A DNA stretch of 15,034 bases from an uncultured Collinsella sp. (GCA_902478825.1 CABSMK010000025.1:1-15034), one strand, 5' to 3'; counted from the first letter of the stretch, positions 1 through 6,676 are shown. Numbers and translations: made by a program. The notes: generated from the sequence alone by a model not told the origin.

Positions 1-20
1 GAATCCTATACGCCGCACCA
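1..20 (+). tRNA. 3' end of a tRNA gene (partial, isotype unknown)
   Basis: The first 20 bases fit the 3' part of a tRNA: GAAT (end of the T loop), CCTAT (3' strand of the T stem), ACGCCGC (3' acceptor strand), discriminator A and an encoded CCA. The rest lies outside the window, so the anticodon is unseen. A terminator starts 11 bases downstream, as expected for a tRNA transcription unit. The call rests on a short stretch. Confidence 0.6.
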
Positions 21-30
21 ATTGAACTTG

Positions 31-59
31 AAGCCTCCGGCAACGGGGGCTTTTCTTTT
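31..59 (+). terminator. Intrinsic terminator of the upstream tRNA
   Basis: Stem AAGCCTCCG (31-39), loop GCAA, and CGGGGGCTT (44-52) with one G-T wobble, running into TTTCTTTT. It lies right after the partial tRNA and ends its transcript. Confidence 0.8.
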
Positions 60-74
60 ACGCCGGCACCGCAC

Positions 75-115
75 GGATTCGAACCTCGGTCGAGGCGCGG
101 GCGTGAAGCGGACGA
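75..115. repeat. Inverted T-arm motif plus GC-rich tail (copy 1)
   Basis: GGATTCGAACC at 75-85 is the reverse complement of a tRNA T-arm core (GGTTCGAATCC). Nine bases on, GGCGCGGGCGTGAAGC at 94-109 matches 15 of 16 bases of 2911-2926, which likewise follows an inverted T-arm. This makes it a diverged copy of the element at 2889-2932. No complete minus-strand tRNA could be built around it: a matching 5' acceptor strand is absent. The rest of 61-205 holds only a small hairpin (GTCGCGG 150-156 with CCGCGAC 162-168) in the presumed leader of the next gene. Confidence 0.55.
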
Positions 116-205
116 TTTCCTGTCGACTCGTGTAAGATTCCGAGTAGGTGTCGCGGCCCATCCGCGACCACTTCTTCTCTCAACGACCGATCAGGGTGAT
201 ACTTC

Positions 206-2647
206 GTGGCAGAGCGTCCGACATACAAGCTCAGGTTTCTCGATCCCAAGAAGCGCTTTCCGGCGATGCCCGAGCAGCCTGCGGGACGCTCATATGGCGT
301 GGTCTGGAAACTCTTTGGCGAGGACCAGCATGAATCTTGTTATGTCGTCGAATTCGTTGGCAAAAGTCATGTGTCGCTTTTGGGCTACGTAAGCGTTTCG
401 GGTGAGGTGTACAAGGTGGACCGCCCCGTTAGCGAGGCTCCGCTGCCCAACGATCCCGACATGGAACTGGTCCTTGACGAGTCGGATTCCAGTATTGGTG
501 AGATTATGGTAAGGGAAGCCAGCGGTGCAATGCGTACGTGCGCGCGAACCGTCGGCTCTCCCGAAGGCCCCATGCGCGAGCAGTCCGATCACGATACATG
601 GAATTCGGCCCGCTCCCTTCCTTACGGCGAGTTCATGGCATCGATGTTCCTGCGCTACGTGATATTTGCCAACTCCGAAAGCGCTGTTGCGAACACGGCG
701 GACGCCGACGGTCTCGATGCGGACATGCAAAACGTTGTCGACAAGATCAAGCTCGTAAAGTTGCCCGAGCCGGTCGAGGTGTTTTTGGGCTTTAACACGG
801 CACCGCTACCTGACGCTATCGAGACGTTGCTCTACCGCGTTGACCATGCCGAGAATCCGAGCGGTATCGAGCGTTATGCCGCCGCCCTTATGAGCGAGGT
901 CGACTTGCCCCGTCTGCGCACCATTGCCGCCAAGTCCGAAATGAGCCTAGCGCGCATCGACCGGTCGAAGCTGTTCTATCTCAATTTTGATCGTAGCCTG
1001 CTGGACCAGGGCGAGATTGACATGCTGCTTGCCATCGAGTGCCGTCTCAACCGCCTCTCCGGCATCCTCGAGCGCATCGGGGCCGGATTGGCCCCTGTGG
1101 CATCCTCGCCGAGCCTTGAGGGCTGCGCGCTCTTTGATGCGTGGCATATCGCCAAGACGACCAACGATGTTCCCCGACTGCTCGATACGGCCTCGAGCGA
1201 TAACCCGTGGGGCAAACCGGGTACGGTGGCTTGCCAGCCGGGCGGTGAGTGGGATGTGCGTACCCGCTTCGCGCGTATTGTCGAGGCGCTCAACGTGGTC
1301 ACGCGGCTCGACTATACCTATCGGGCAAACGTTGCCGAGGGGATTATGCTCGTTCGGTTTGGGCACTCTGTCGTGAATGCCATGCCGCAACGTGAATACG
1401 ACGCTCAAGATGACGCCTGGCGCGAGCTGGAAGAGGACACGCGTGCGATCTGGGCCGCGGAGCACGATGCGCGCGTGGCACTCACGCTTGCGGCAGCGTG
1501 TTTTGCCGCGGGCACCTGCATCACGCGCTGCTATGTGCAGATTGCTGCTCCCGACAGTGAGCAGGGCGAGCGCGTTGTCGCAACGTATTTCTTTGGGCGC
1601 GCGGCCTATCTGGCCGATTGCGTGCCTGTCGCCAAGGATCTTGAGAGCATGGACATGGACGATATGCCGTGCAAGCGTGTGCTTGAGGCGTATGAGTCAA
1701 CCGCTCCGGAGACGATTGAGCCTGCGGAGGTTCATGCTCGTCCGCGTGATGACCATCGCACACTGCCGCCGGCGCTGCGCGATCTGCTGCTCGCCGATAA
1801 GGCTGACGAGTTGGAGGTCATGGAAGAGGACGATGACCCATACGTGGCCCGTGTTGTTGAATTGCGCGAGCAGGCAAAAGTCGACCGTACAGGTGCTTTT
1901 GAAGGCTTTTCCCGTCTTGTCGAGGAGTTGGAGGCTAAGTGCGCCGTCGCCGAGCTTTTGGCGACAGGTCCGGTTCAAACGCAGTTTTGCGATAACCAGC
2001 TGGTGCGCATGGTGCTACCGGTGTTGGAAGAAGACCGCTCTGTGCGAATCCTTCGTGCGCCCGATGCGCTGTACTTTGCCCAGCACGAGATCTGCAGCTT
2101 TTACGCCGAGCAAGAGGACTTTGAACGAGCGCTGCCCGAGGTGCGCCATCTTTACGATCTGGCGCGCTCGTCCATGCAATCGCACTTTGCGCTCATCAAC
2201 GTGCTTGCGCGTCTGGAGCGCTTTGACGAGATTATCGAGGTGGCGCGCCACGGCCTACGTATTGCCAGCGATCGTTCTGCAATCGGCTACCTGTTCTATC
2301 GCTTGGCGTTTGCCTATTGGAATTGCGATCAGCTCGACCTGGCGCTGGCTTGTTACCGTCTCGTGCCGCGCGGCGAGGAGTCGGGCAGTAGCGCGCTGGA
2401 AGAAATGCAGGGCCTTATGAACGAGATGGGCGTTAGCGAGCCTCCGACGTTCGAGGAAGCGGTCGAGACTATCCGCAAGGCTGGACTTGAGTTGCCGCCA
2501 GTGTCCGCCGTGACGAATCAGCTGGCAGATGCCGCTGTGCAACTGGTCGACAACGGCTTCTTTTTCCTGGCACGCGGTTGCATCTTCCAAATGTGGCGCA
2601 CCATGGGCAACGACGAGCTCGGCTCCCTCAACCGCTCGCTGGGGTAG
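206..2647 (+). CDS. Large TPR-containing protein of unknown function
   Basis: An 813-residue protein that I do not recognise beyond its C-terminal region. Residues of roughly 620-725 contain helical pairs typical of tetratricopeptide repeats (for example ALYFAQHEICSFYAEQ, and further on LFYRLAFAYWNCDQLDLALA), which usually mediate protein-protein contacts. The first 600 residues show no motif I can name; they are acidic, with no signal peptide and no clear membrane segment, so a cytoplasmic location is likely. The GTG start at 206 is chosen because AGGGTG lies about seven bases upstream and no better start is seen. It stands alone between two tRNA regions on the same strand. No catalytic residues could be identified; a scaffold or regulatory role is only a guess. 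Confidence 0.85.
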   Translation: MAERPTYKLRFLDPKKRFPAMPEQPAGRSYGVVWKLFGEDQHESCYVVEFVGKSHVSLLGYVSVSGEVYKVDRPVSEAPLPNDPDMELVLDESDSSIGEIMVREASGAMRTCARTVGSPEGPMREQSDHDTWNSARSLPYGEFMASMFLRYVIFANSESAVANTADADGLDADMQNVVDKIKLVKLPEPVEVFLGFNTAPLPDAIETLLYRVDHAENPSGIERYAAALMSEVDLPRLRTIAAKSEMSLARIDRSKLFYLNFDRSLLDQGEIDMLLAIECRLNRLSGILERIGAGLAPVASSPSLEGCALFDAWHIAKTTNDVPRLLDTASSDNPWGKPGTVACQPGGEWDVRTRFARIVEALNVVTRLDYTYRANVAEGIMLVRFGHSVVNAMPQREYDAQDDAWRELEEDTRAIWAAEHDARVALTLAAACFAAGTCITRCYVQIAAPDSEQGERVVATYFFGRAAYLADCVPVAKDLESMDMDDMPCKRVLEAYESTAPETIEPAEVHARPRDDHRTLPPALRDLLLADKADELEVMEEDDDPYVARVVELREQAKVDRTGAFEGFSRLVEELEAKCAVAELLATGPVQTQFCDNQLVRMVLPVLEEDRSVRILRAPDALYFAQHEICSFYAEQEDFERALPEVRHLYDLARSSMQSHFALINVLARLERFDEIIEVARHGLRIASDRSAIGYLFYRLAFAYWNCDQLDLALACYRLVPRGEESGSSALEEMQGLMNEMGVSEPPTFEEAVETIRKAGLELPPVSAVTNQLADAAVQLVDNGFFFLARGCIFQMWRTMGNDELGSLNRSLG

Positions 2648-2698
2648 GGGCGAAAACTGCAAGGAGGAAAGGCCGCTAGGCAATTAGAAAATTCCCTC

Positions 2699-2727
2699 TT
2701 GCTCAACTTCGGCTGTTTGGTTACTAT
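2699..2727 (+). promoter_or_regulatory. Sigma-70-type promoter of tRNA-Ser
   Basis: TTGCTC (2699-2704), a 17-base spacer and TACTAT (2722-2727). Predicted transcription start is near 2734, about eight bases before the mature tRNA 5' end at 2742. Spacing and position both fit a short-leader tRNA promoter. Confidence 0.7.
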
Positions 2728-2741
2728 AGAACGGCTGTTAC

Positions 2742-2832
2742 GGAGAGCTGACCGAGAGGCCGAAGGTGCTCGCCTGCTAAGCGAGTATGCCCCAAAAGGG
2801 CATCTGGGGTTCGAATCCCCAGCTCTCCGCCA
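2742..2832 (+). tRNA. tRNA-Ser(GCT)
   Basis: A complete class II tRNA. The acceptor is GGAGAGC (2742-2748) with GCTCTCC (2822-2828), discriminator G and an encoded CCA (2830-2832). The anticodon stem CTCGC/GCGAG encloses loop CTGCTAA, giving anticodon GCT (2776-2778), which reads AGC and AGU serine codons. The long variable arm ATGCCC...GGGCAT is the serine/leucine/tyrosine hallmark, and the T arm is TGGGG-TTCGAAT-CCCCA. It has its own promoter upstream and terminator downstream. The 3' end is duplicated 192 bases further on. Confidence 0.97.
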
Positions 2833-2846
2833 GTTTAACTTTAAAG

Positions 2847-2872
2847 AAGGGTCCCATTGGGGGCCCTTTTTT
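2847..2872 (+). terminator. Intrinsic terminator of tRNA-Ser
   Basis: Stem AAGGGTCCC (2847-2855), loop ATTG, GGGGCCCTT (2860-2868) with one T-G wobble, then a run of Ts to 2872. A near-identical copy lies at 3039-3064. Confidence 0.9.
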
Positions 2873-2888
2873 ATTATCGAGAAAGGGC

Positions 2889-2905
2889 GCTGGGGATTCG
2901 AACCC
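2889..2905 (-). repeat. Inverted copy of the tRNA-Ser T-arm (copy 2)
   Basis: The 17 bases are the exact reverse complement of 2807-2823, which is the T arm and first acceptor bases of tRNA-Ser(GCT). They lie 16 bases past the tRNA terminator. Read on the minus strand they look like a tRNA 3' half, but no upstream D or anticodon arm exists, so this is not a tRNA gene. In a read-through transcript this segment could pair perfectly with the tRNA's own T arm. Confidence 0.75.
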
Positions 2906-3015
2906 GAGAGGGCGCGGGCGTTAAGCAAACGCGAAAGGCGTTTGTAGCCCGTGGGCGAAAAGCCGCCAGGCTTTGAAGCCGGAGGGCATGCGTAGCATGC
3001 CCGGACATCCCCAGC
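2889..3015 (+). other. Structured 127-base segment bounded by a 9-base inverted repeat
   Basis: GCTGGGGAT (2889-2897) is complementary to ATCCCCAGC (3007-3015), closing a segment rich in hairpins. Inside are CGGGC/GCCCG (2915-2919 with 2947-2951) enclosing a perfect seven-base stem CAAACGC/GCGTTTG with loop GAAAG (2926-2944), a small GGCT/AGCC hairpin (2970-2979), and a perfect eight-base stem GGGCATGC-GTA-GCATGCCC (2984-3002). A terminator follows at 3039. It could be a small structured RNA, a miniature mobile element or tRNA-recombination debris; the sequence alone does not decide. Confidence 0.4.
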
Positions 3016-3065
3016 TCTCCGCCAGTTTAACTTTAAAGAAGGGTCCCATCGGGGGCCCTTTTTTA
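3007..3065 (+). repeat. Direct repeat of tRNA-Ser 3' end plus terminator
   Basis: These 59 bases repeat 2815-2873 with one mismatch (T at 2858, C at 3050), offset 192 bases. The copy holds the last 18 bases of the tRNA including CCA, the spacer and the terminator, but no 5' tRNA half. A duplicated tRNA 3' end is the usual footprint of site-specific integration at a tRNA gene, though no integrase gene lies between the copies. Confidence 0.85.
3039..3064 (+). terminator. Duplicate intrinsic terminator
   Basis: Stem AAGGGTCCC (3039-3047), loop ATCG, GGGGCCCTT (3052-3060), then TTTT. It is a copy of the tRNA-Ser terminator and would end any transcript running through the structured segment at 2889-3015. 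Confidence 0.8.
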
Positions 3066-3078
3066 GTTGAACCACGTT

Positions 3079-3096
3079 AGCTGGGGATTCGAACCC
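3079..3096 (-). repeat. Inverted copy of the tRNA-Ser T-arm (copy 3)
   Basis: The 18 bases are the exact reverse complement of 2807-2824 in tRNA-Ser, and lie 14 bases after the duplicated terminator. The order tRNA 3' end, terminator, inverted T-arm is thus the same as in the preceding unit, although the spacer bases between terminator and T-arm differ. Confidence 0.75.
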
Positions 3097-3098
3097 TC

Positions 3099-3131
3099 AA
3101 AAAATGAGGCGCCCCGTTGGACGCCTCATTT
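3099..3131 (-). terminator. Intrinsic terminator of the carboxypeptidase gene
   Basis: A ten-base perfect stem (3102-3111 with 3122-3131, core ATGAGGCG) with a ten-base loop. On the minus strand it is followed by six Ts (complement of 3099-3104). It lies 26 bases past the stop codon of the minus-strand carboxypeptidase. Confidence 0.85.
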
Positions 3132-3156
3132 GGTTCGATGTGATATCGCTCCGGCC

Positions 3157-4497
3157 CTACATCTCGGGCGCCTTGGCGACGGTCTCGCTTTCTGCCGTGA
3201 GTGGGCGGTTGTCGATGCGGCGGCCCAGGCGGTCGAGCTTCACAAGGAGCCACTCAATGGGATTCGGCCCTGCACCTTCCTCGTCGGCAACCAGGTCCAT
3301 AACGGCGATTTTGGTGCCGTCCTGCTTGAGAGTAACACTGCCCACCTTGTCGCCCACATGCACCGTGCCCGAAAGATCGTCGTAGCTAACCTTTTCGGTC
3401 ACCTCGCCGGCAAGGGAAAACACGGTCGCTTGCGCCGTAGGATCGGCGAGTGTGGCGTCGATTGTCTTATCCGTCCAGTCGGTTTGGCCAATGCGCGCCA
3501 TAAGCGGGTTGCCGTTGGCGGTCTTTTCCTGCGTGTTGGCGATTGCGACCGTCACCTTGTGGCCGTAGTACCAGTTGGCAAGGGTGGCGGTATCGGTAAA
3601 GCGCTGATCGGTGGTGGTGGAGTTCAAAATAACGGTGTAGATCTCGTCGCCGTCGCGGTTGTAGGCGCTCGTAAAGCAATAGCCCGCGTCGTCGGTGGTG
3701 CCGGTCTTGCCGCCGATGTTGCCATCTTGGCCCAGCAAATAGTTATGCGTGTCCATGGAATGCGAATGGTCGGTGCCGTCGGCGCCCGTGACCTCGATCC
3801 AGGAATCCTCGCTCGCTACGACCTCGCGGATCGTGTCGTTTTTCATGGCCTCCTGCATCATCAGCGCTACGTCGTGTGCGGTTGAGTGCATATTGCCAGC
3901 CCACTCATCAAAGTCCAGACCATGCGGGTTTTCAAAAAGCGTACCGGTGCAGCCGAGCTTCTTAGCGCGCTCGTTCATGGCCTTCACAAATGTGGCCTCG
4001 GCGTCTTTGGTCTTGGGGTCGATCTTCTTGCCCACATATTCGGCGAGCACGATGGCGGCGTCGTTGCCCGAGGGAATCATCAGACCGCGTAGTGCCTGCT
4101 CCACGGTAAGCTCGTCGCCTTCGAGCAAGCCGGCGGTCGAATTACCCACGGTGGCTGCGGCGTTGCTCACCGTGACCTTCTCGTCCATCTTGCAATTCTC
4201 GACGGTTAGGATTGCGGTCATGACCTTGGTGATCGAGGCAATCTTGACCTGCTCATCGGCGCCGCGGGCATAGTAGACGGTGCCGTCTTTGCCCATGACG
4301 AGGGCATTGGTCGCATCGATATCGGGCAGGTTTTCGGCCGTGATACCGCGCACATCGGCGGTTTTGCCGCAAACATTGTCGGTCGTGAGCACTTGGGCGC
4401 CGGCGACGGTGGGCACGCCGGCGGCAAGGGCGATAGCGCAGACAAAGCCGGCGGCAAGCTGGGCTGAGCGCTTTGCAAAAGAGGTGAGGGACTTCAC
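3157..4497 (-). CDS. D-alanyl-D-alanine carboxypeptidase, PBP5 type (peptidase family S11)
   Basis: Removes the terminal D-alanine from peptidoglycan pentapeptides outside the membrane, limiting crosslinking. Counting from the GTG at 4497 (446 residues), all three penicillin-binding motifs are present: SITK (88-91, nucleophile Ser88), SGN (143-145) and KTGT (264-267). Residues 1-34 form a signal peptide ending VAGA-Q. A C-terminal beta domain follows, and residues near 411-429 (NPIEWLLVKLDRLGRRIDN) look like the amphipathic anchor helix of PBP5 proteins. The frame extends upstream to an ATG (4566) and a TTG (4608), but GTG 4497 gives the canonical signal peptide, and a TATACT box lies just upstream of it inside the longer frame. 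It is divergent from a VanRS-like pair, suggesting shared control. Function is secure, the start less so. Confidence 0.93.
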   Translation of the reverse strand: MKSLTSFAKRSAQLAAGFVCAIALAAGVPTVAGAQVLTTDNVCGKTADVRGITAENLPDIDATNALVMGKDGTVYYARGADEQVKIASITKVMTAILTVENCKMDEKVTVSNAAATVGNSTAGLLEGDELTVEQALRGLMIPSGNDAAIVLAEYVGKKIDPKTKDAEATFVKAMNERAKKLGCTGTLFENPHGLDFDEWAGNMHSTAHDVALMMQEAMKNDTIREVVASEDSWIEVTGADGTDHSHSMDTHNYLLGQDGNIGGKTGTTDDAGYCFTSAYNRDGDEIYTVILNSTTTDQRFTDTATLANWYYGHKVTVAIANTQEKTANGNPLMARIGQTDWTDKTIDATLADPTAQATVFSLAGEVTEKVSYDDLSGTVHVGDKVGSVTLKQDGTKIAVMDLVADEEGAGPNPIEWLLVKLDRLGRRIDNRPLTAESETVAKAPEM

Positions 4498-4536
4498 AGA
4501 TTTCGCTTTCGACGGGATGGTCTCTTCTGAAACTAG

Positions 4537-4542
4537 AGTATA
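4537..4542 (-). promoter_or_regulatory. Candidate -10 box of the carboxypeptidase gene
   Basis: On the minus strand this reads TATACT, a good -10 hexamer, 39 bases before the GTG at 4497. No convincing -35 box was found 16-18 bases upstream, so activator-dependent transcription is possible. It supports the shorter start codon. Confidence 0.45.
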
Positions 4543-4613
4543 TCGTTTGCCGGCGTCGGCGATCATCGCGTGCGCGCTTGGCCCACATCCGCACCCGAAC
4601 GGGCACAAGGGTG

Positions 4614-4629
4614 CTTAAGGCCGACTTAA
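4614..4629. promoter_or_regulatory. Candidate OmpR-family operator (CTTAA direct repeats)
   Basis: CTTAA occurs at 4614-4618 and again at 4625-4629, an 11-base period typical of head-to-tail binding by OmpR-family regulators. It lies in the 197-base divergent region between the carboxypeptidase and the VanR-like gene, where either promoter could be controlled. Only two short half-sites support it. Confidence 0.25.
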
Positions 4630-4668
4630 TCACCCACGCTTGTTGTGTGTGGCGTGCGTCGCCTCAGG

Positions 4669-4674
4669 CATAAT
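4669..4674 (+). promoter_or_regulatory. Possible -10 box of the VanR-like gene
   Basis: CATAAT, 20 bases before the ATG at 4695. TTG-containing candidates upstream (TTGTTG at 4640, TTGTGT at 4643) are spaced 23 and 20 bases away, which is poor. A start at this box would begin the transcript at about the ribosome binding site (AGAGGAG, 4683-4689). Confidence 0.3.
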
Positions 4675-4694
4675 GGAGCGCGAGAGGAGCACGC

Positions 4695-5390
4695 ATGAAC
4701 GAGCGCATTTTGGTAGTTGATGACGAGAAGGCCATCGCCGACTTGGTTGGCATCTACCTTACAAAAGAGGGCTTTGATGTCCAGATTGCCTATAGCGGGG
4801 CCGATGCTGCCAAGGCGATTTTGGAGCAGGAGTTCGATCTGGCGCTGCTTGATGTCATGCTGCCCGATATCGATGGGTTTGAGCTGCTGCGTACGATCCG
4901 TTCCAGCCATACCTATCCCGTGATCATGCTGACGGCGCGCGATGCCCAGCAAGACAAGATCGGGGGCCTTTCGCTTGGCGCGGACGATTACGTGGTTAAG
5001 CCGTTCCGTCCGCTGGAGCTCATCGCGCGCGTGCACGCTCAGCTTCGCCGCTACACCAGCTACGGTAGCCGTGCACAGGCGGCCGAGTCGCCGACCATTC
5101 AGCTCGACGGCTTGGAGATCAACCGCGATGCTCGTTCCGTGACAGTGGACGGTTCACCGGTACGCCTCACACCCACCGAGTATTCAATCTTGCTGTATCT
5201 GGTCGAGCATCGCGGCAGCGTGGTGGCCGTGGAGGACCTGTTCCGCGCGGTGTGGAGCGAGGATTTTATGCCCGGCTCCAACAATACGGTGATGGTGCAT
5301 ATTCGCCACTTGCGCGAAAAGATCGGCGACGACGCACAAAAGCCACGCTTTATCAAAAACGTCTGGGGCGTCGGCTACATCATCGAATAA
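4695..5390 (+). CDS. VanR-like response regulator (OmpR/PhoB family)
   Basis: A 231-residue two-component regulator. The receiver domain (1-120) has the acidic pair D9/D10, phospho-acceptor D53, T80 and K102; a winged-helix DNA-binding domain occupies about 130-231. Stretches such as GADDYVVKPFRPLELIARV, SNNTVMVHIRHLREK and NVWGVGYIIE closely resemble VanR as I recall it, more than generic PhoB or OmpR. The ATG is preceded by AGAGGAG with a five-base gap. The partner kinase starts 26 bases after the stop. Divergence from a D,D-carboxypeptidase suggests control of peptidoglycan D-Ala trimming. No vanH, vanA or vanX ligase genes lie in the window, so glycopeptide resistance itself is not indicated. 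Confidence 0.93.
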   Translation: MNERILVVDDEKAIADLVGIYLTKEGFDVQIAYSGADAAKAILEQEFDLALLDVMLPDIDGFELLRTIRSSHTYPVIMLTARDAQQDKIGGLSLGADDYVVKPFRPLELIARVHAQLRRYTSYGSRAQAAESPTIQLDGLEINRDARSVTVDGSPVRLTPTEYSILLYLVEHRGSVVAVEDLFRAVWSEDFMPGSNNTVMVHIRHLREKIGDDAQKPRFIKNVWGVGYIIE

Positions 5391-5416
5391 CGCTTTTCGC
5401 TTGTGAGGATCTTGAT

Positions 5417-6655
5417 ATGACAAAAGACGATAGGCAGGCATTCGAGGTACCCGATCGGCTCTTTGATTACGTGAGGTCGGTCGTCGACAACCGTGCGCTT
5501 GCAACGGTGCTGCTCTTTTTGCTGAGCCTGCTGCTGATTGGCATCGACAACATCGTCGGAATCTTGGCGGTGCTGCTTGTTGGCTTTTTGCTGATCGATC
5601 GATTTGAGATCGTGCGCCGCTGCGTGGTGATTGGCGGCGCCGCGTGGGCCATGACGTTGGCGATTGGCGCCATGGCGCTCGGCGGCATCGAAGGGCCGGT
5701 GCTGTTCGATGCCGGCTTTGTATTCAACATGCTTGGCTTTGTGCTGGCGCTTGCCGCGTGCGTGCTGTTCTTGTGCGGCCGTGCCCTGTACTACCAGGGC
5801 TACGAACAGGGCGAGCAGCATGCCGATTGTGTGCTGGCCGCTCGTATTCAAGATCGCCTGATCGATCACCCCGACACCTGGGACAACATCGACGGCGACT
5901 TCTTGGAGGTCGAGGGCGCCCTTAACCGCGTGCGTGACCGTGAGCGCAAGGTGCAGCAAGCTCTGCGTGACGAGTCGCATCGCAAGGACGATCTGGTCAC
6001 GTACTTGGCACATGACCTACGCACCCCGCTTGCCAGCGTGGTGGGCTATCTTTCGCTGCTGCAAGAGGCTCCTGAGCTGCCGGTTGAGCAACGTGCGCGC
6101 TTTACGGGCGTGGCTCTCGACAAGGCGCACCGGCTTGATGCGCTCATCGAAGAGTTCTTCGATATCACGCGCTTTGACTTCCACGATATCGTGCTCACGC
6201 GCGGCTATGTTGACCTGGGGTTGCTGCTGGCTCAGGTGGCTGACGAGTTCTATCCCATCCTCAACGAGCAGCATAAGGAAGCCCAAGTTGATATTCGCGA
6301 GGACCTGACGGTGCTCGTGGATGGCGACAAGATGGCTCGCGTGTTCAACAACATCATGAAAAACGCCGTCGCCTATAGCTATGAGGGCTCGACTATCACG
6401 ATTGAGGCCGGGCGCCAAGACGATGGCGGCGTGCGCGTGCGCTTTATCAATCAGGGCGATCCTATCCCTGCGGCTAAGCTCAAGGTGATCTTTGAGAAGT
6501 TCTATCGCCTGGATGCGGCGCGTGCGACCAATCGCGGCGGCGCTGGTCTGGGCCTTGCTATTGCCAAGGAGATCATCGCGGCACACGGCGGTACCGTTGC
6601 ATGTGAATCGACGCCCGAACACACGATATTCACCATCGAGCTGCCCGCCGCATAG
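5417..6655 (+). CDS. VanS-like sensor histidine kinase
   Basis: A 412-residue membrane kinase, presumed partner of the preceding regulator. The ATG at 5417 is taken because GTGAGGAT lies just upstream; the frame runs back to 5252 only through the regulator gene. Hydrophobic segments at about 27-43, 46-60, 69-90 and 101-120 suggest four membrane helices with almost no extracellular sensor loop. The H box YLAHDLRTPLASVVGYLSLL (His199), N box NNIMKNAVAYS (around 311), F box FEKFYRLD and G2 box GGAGLGLAI are intact. The usual DxGxG G1 motif is replaced by NQGDPI, as in VanS. The catalytic half resembles VanS closely, whereas the membrane part differs from VanS, which has two helices. The stimulus is unknown; cell-wall status is the likely theme. 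Confidence 0.92.
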   Translation: MTKDDRQAFEVPDRLFDYVRSVVDNRALATVLLFLLSLLLIGIDNIVGILAVLLVGFLLIDRFEIVRRCVVIGGAAWAMTLAIGAMALGGIEGPVLFDAGFVFNMLGFVLALAACVLFLCGRALYYQGYEQGEQHADCVLAARIQDRLIDHPDTWDNIDGDFLEVEGALNRVRDRERKVQQALRDESHRKDDLVTYLAHDLRTPLASVVGYLSLLQEAPELPVEQRARFTGVALDKAHRLDALIEEFFDITRFDFHDIVLTRGYVDLGLLLAQVADEFYPILNEQHKEAQVDIREDLTVLVDGDKMARVFNNIMKNAVAYSYEGSTITIEAGRQDDGGVRVRFINQGDPIPAAKLKVIFEKFYRLDAARATNRGGAGLGLAIAKEIIAAHGGTVACESTPEHTIFTIELPAA

Positions 6656-6676
6656 CCAGCGTGCCCTTACAAACAC

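Noticed and set aside
61..120. Possible minus-strand tRNA around GGTTCGAATCC
   Set aside because: The T arm is present, but no matching 5' acceptor strand, D arm or anticodon arm could be found at the right distance.
2699..2947. Plus-strand frame ending GFEPERARALSKRERRL
   Set aside because: It runs through the tRNA promoter, the tRNA and its terminator and has no ribosome binding site. The GFEP string is the translated inverted T-arm, of interest as a nucleotide repeat only.
2889..3004. CRISPR-like or phage array in the tRNA-Ser region
   Set aside because: Only two repeat units exist, with no regular spacers and no cas or phage genes.
2518..3075. Minus-strand open frame of 185 codons containing AGDSNPR
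   Set aside because: It is a translation through tRNA-Ser and its duplicated 3' end; the WRRAGDSNPR-like string is the well-known artefact of reading a tRNA T arm backwards.
3067..3885. 272-codon plus-strand frame opposite the carboxypeptidase
   Set aside because: It lacks a ribosome binding site and lies opposite a gene with all three penicillin-binding motifs.
4695..6655. Active vancomycin resistance cluster
   Set aside because: Only VanRS-like regulators are present; no D-Ala-D-Lac or D-Ala-D-Ser ligase, VanH or VanX genes lie in the window.
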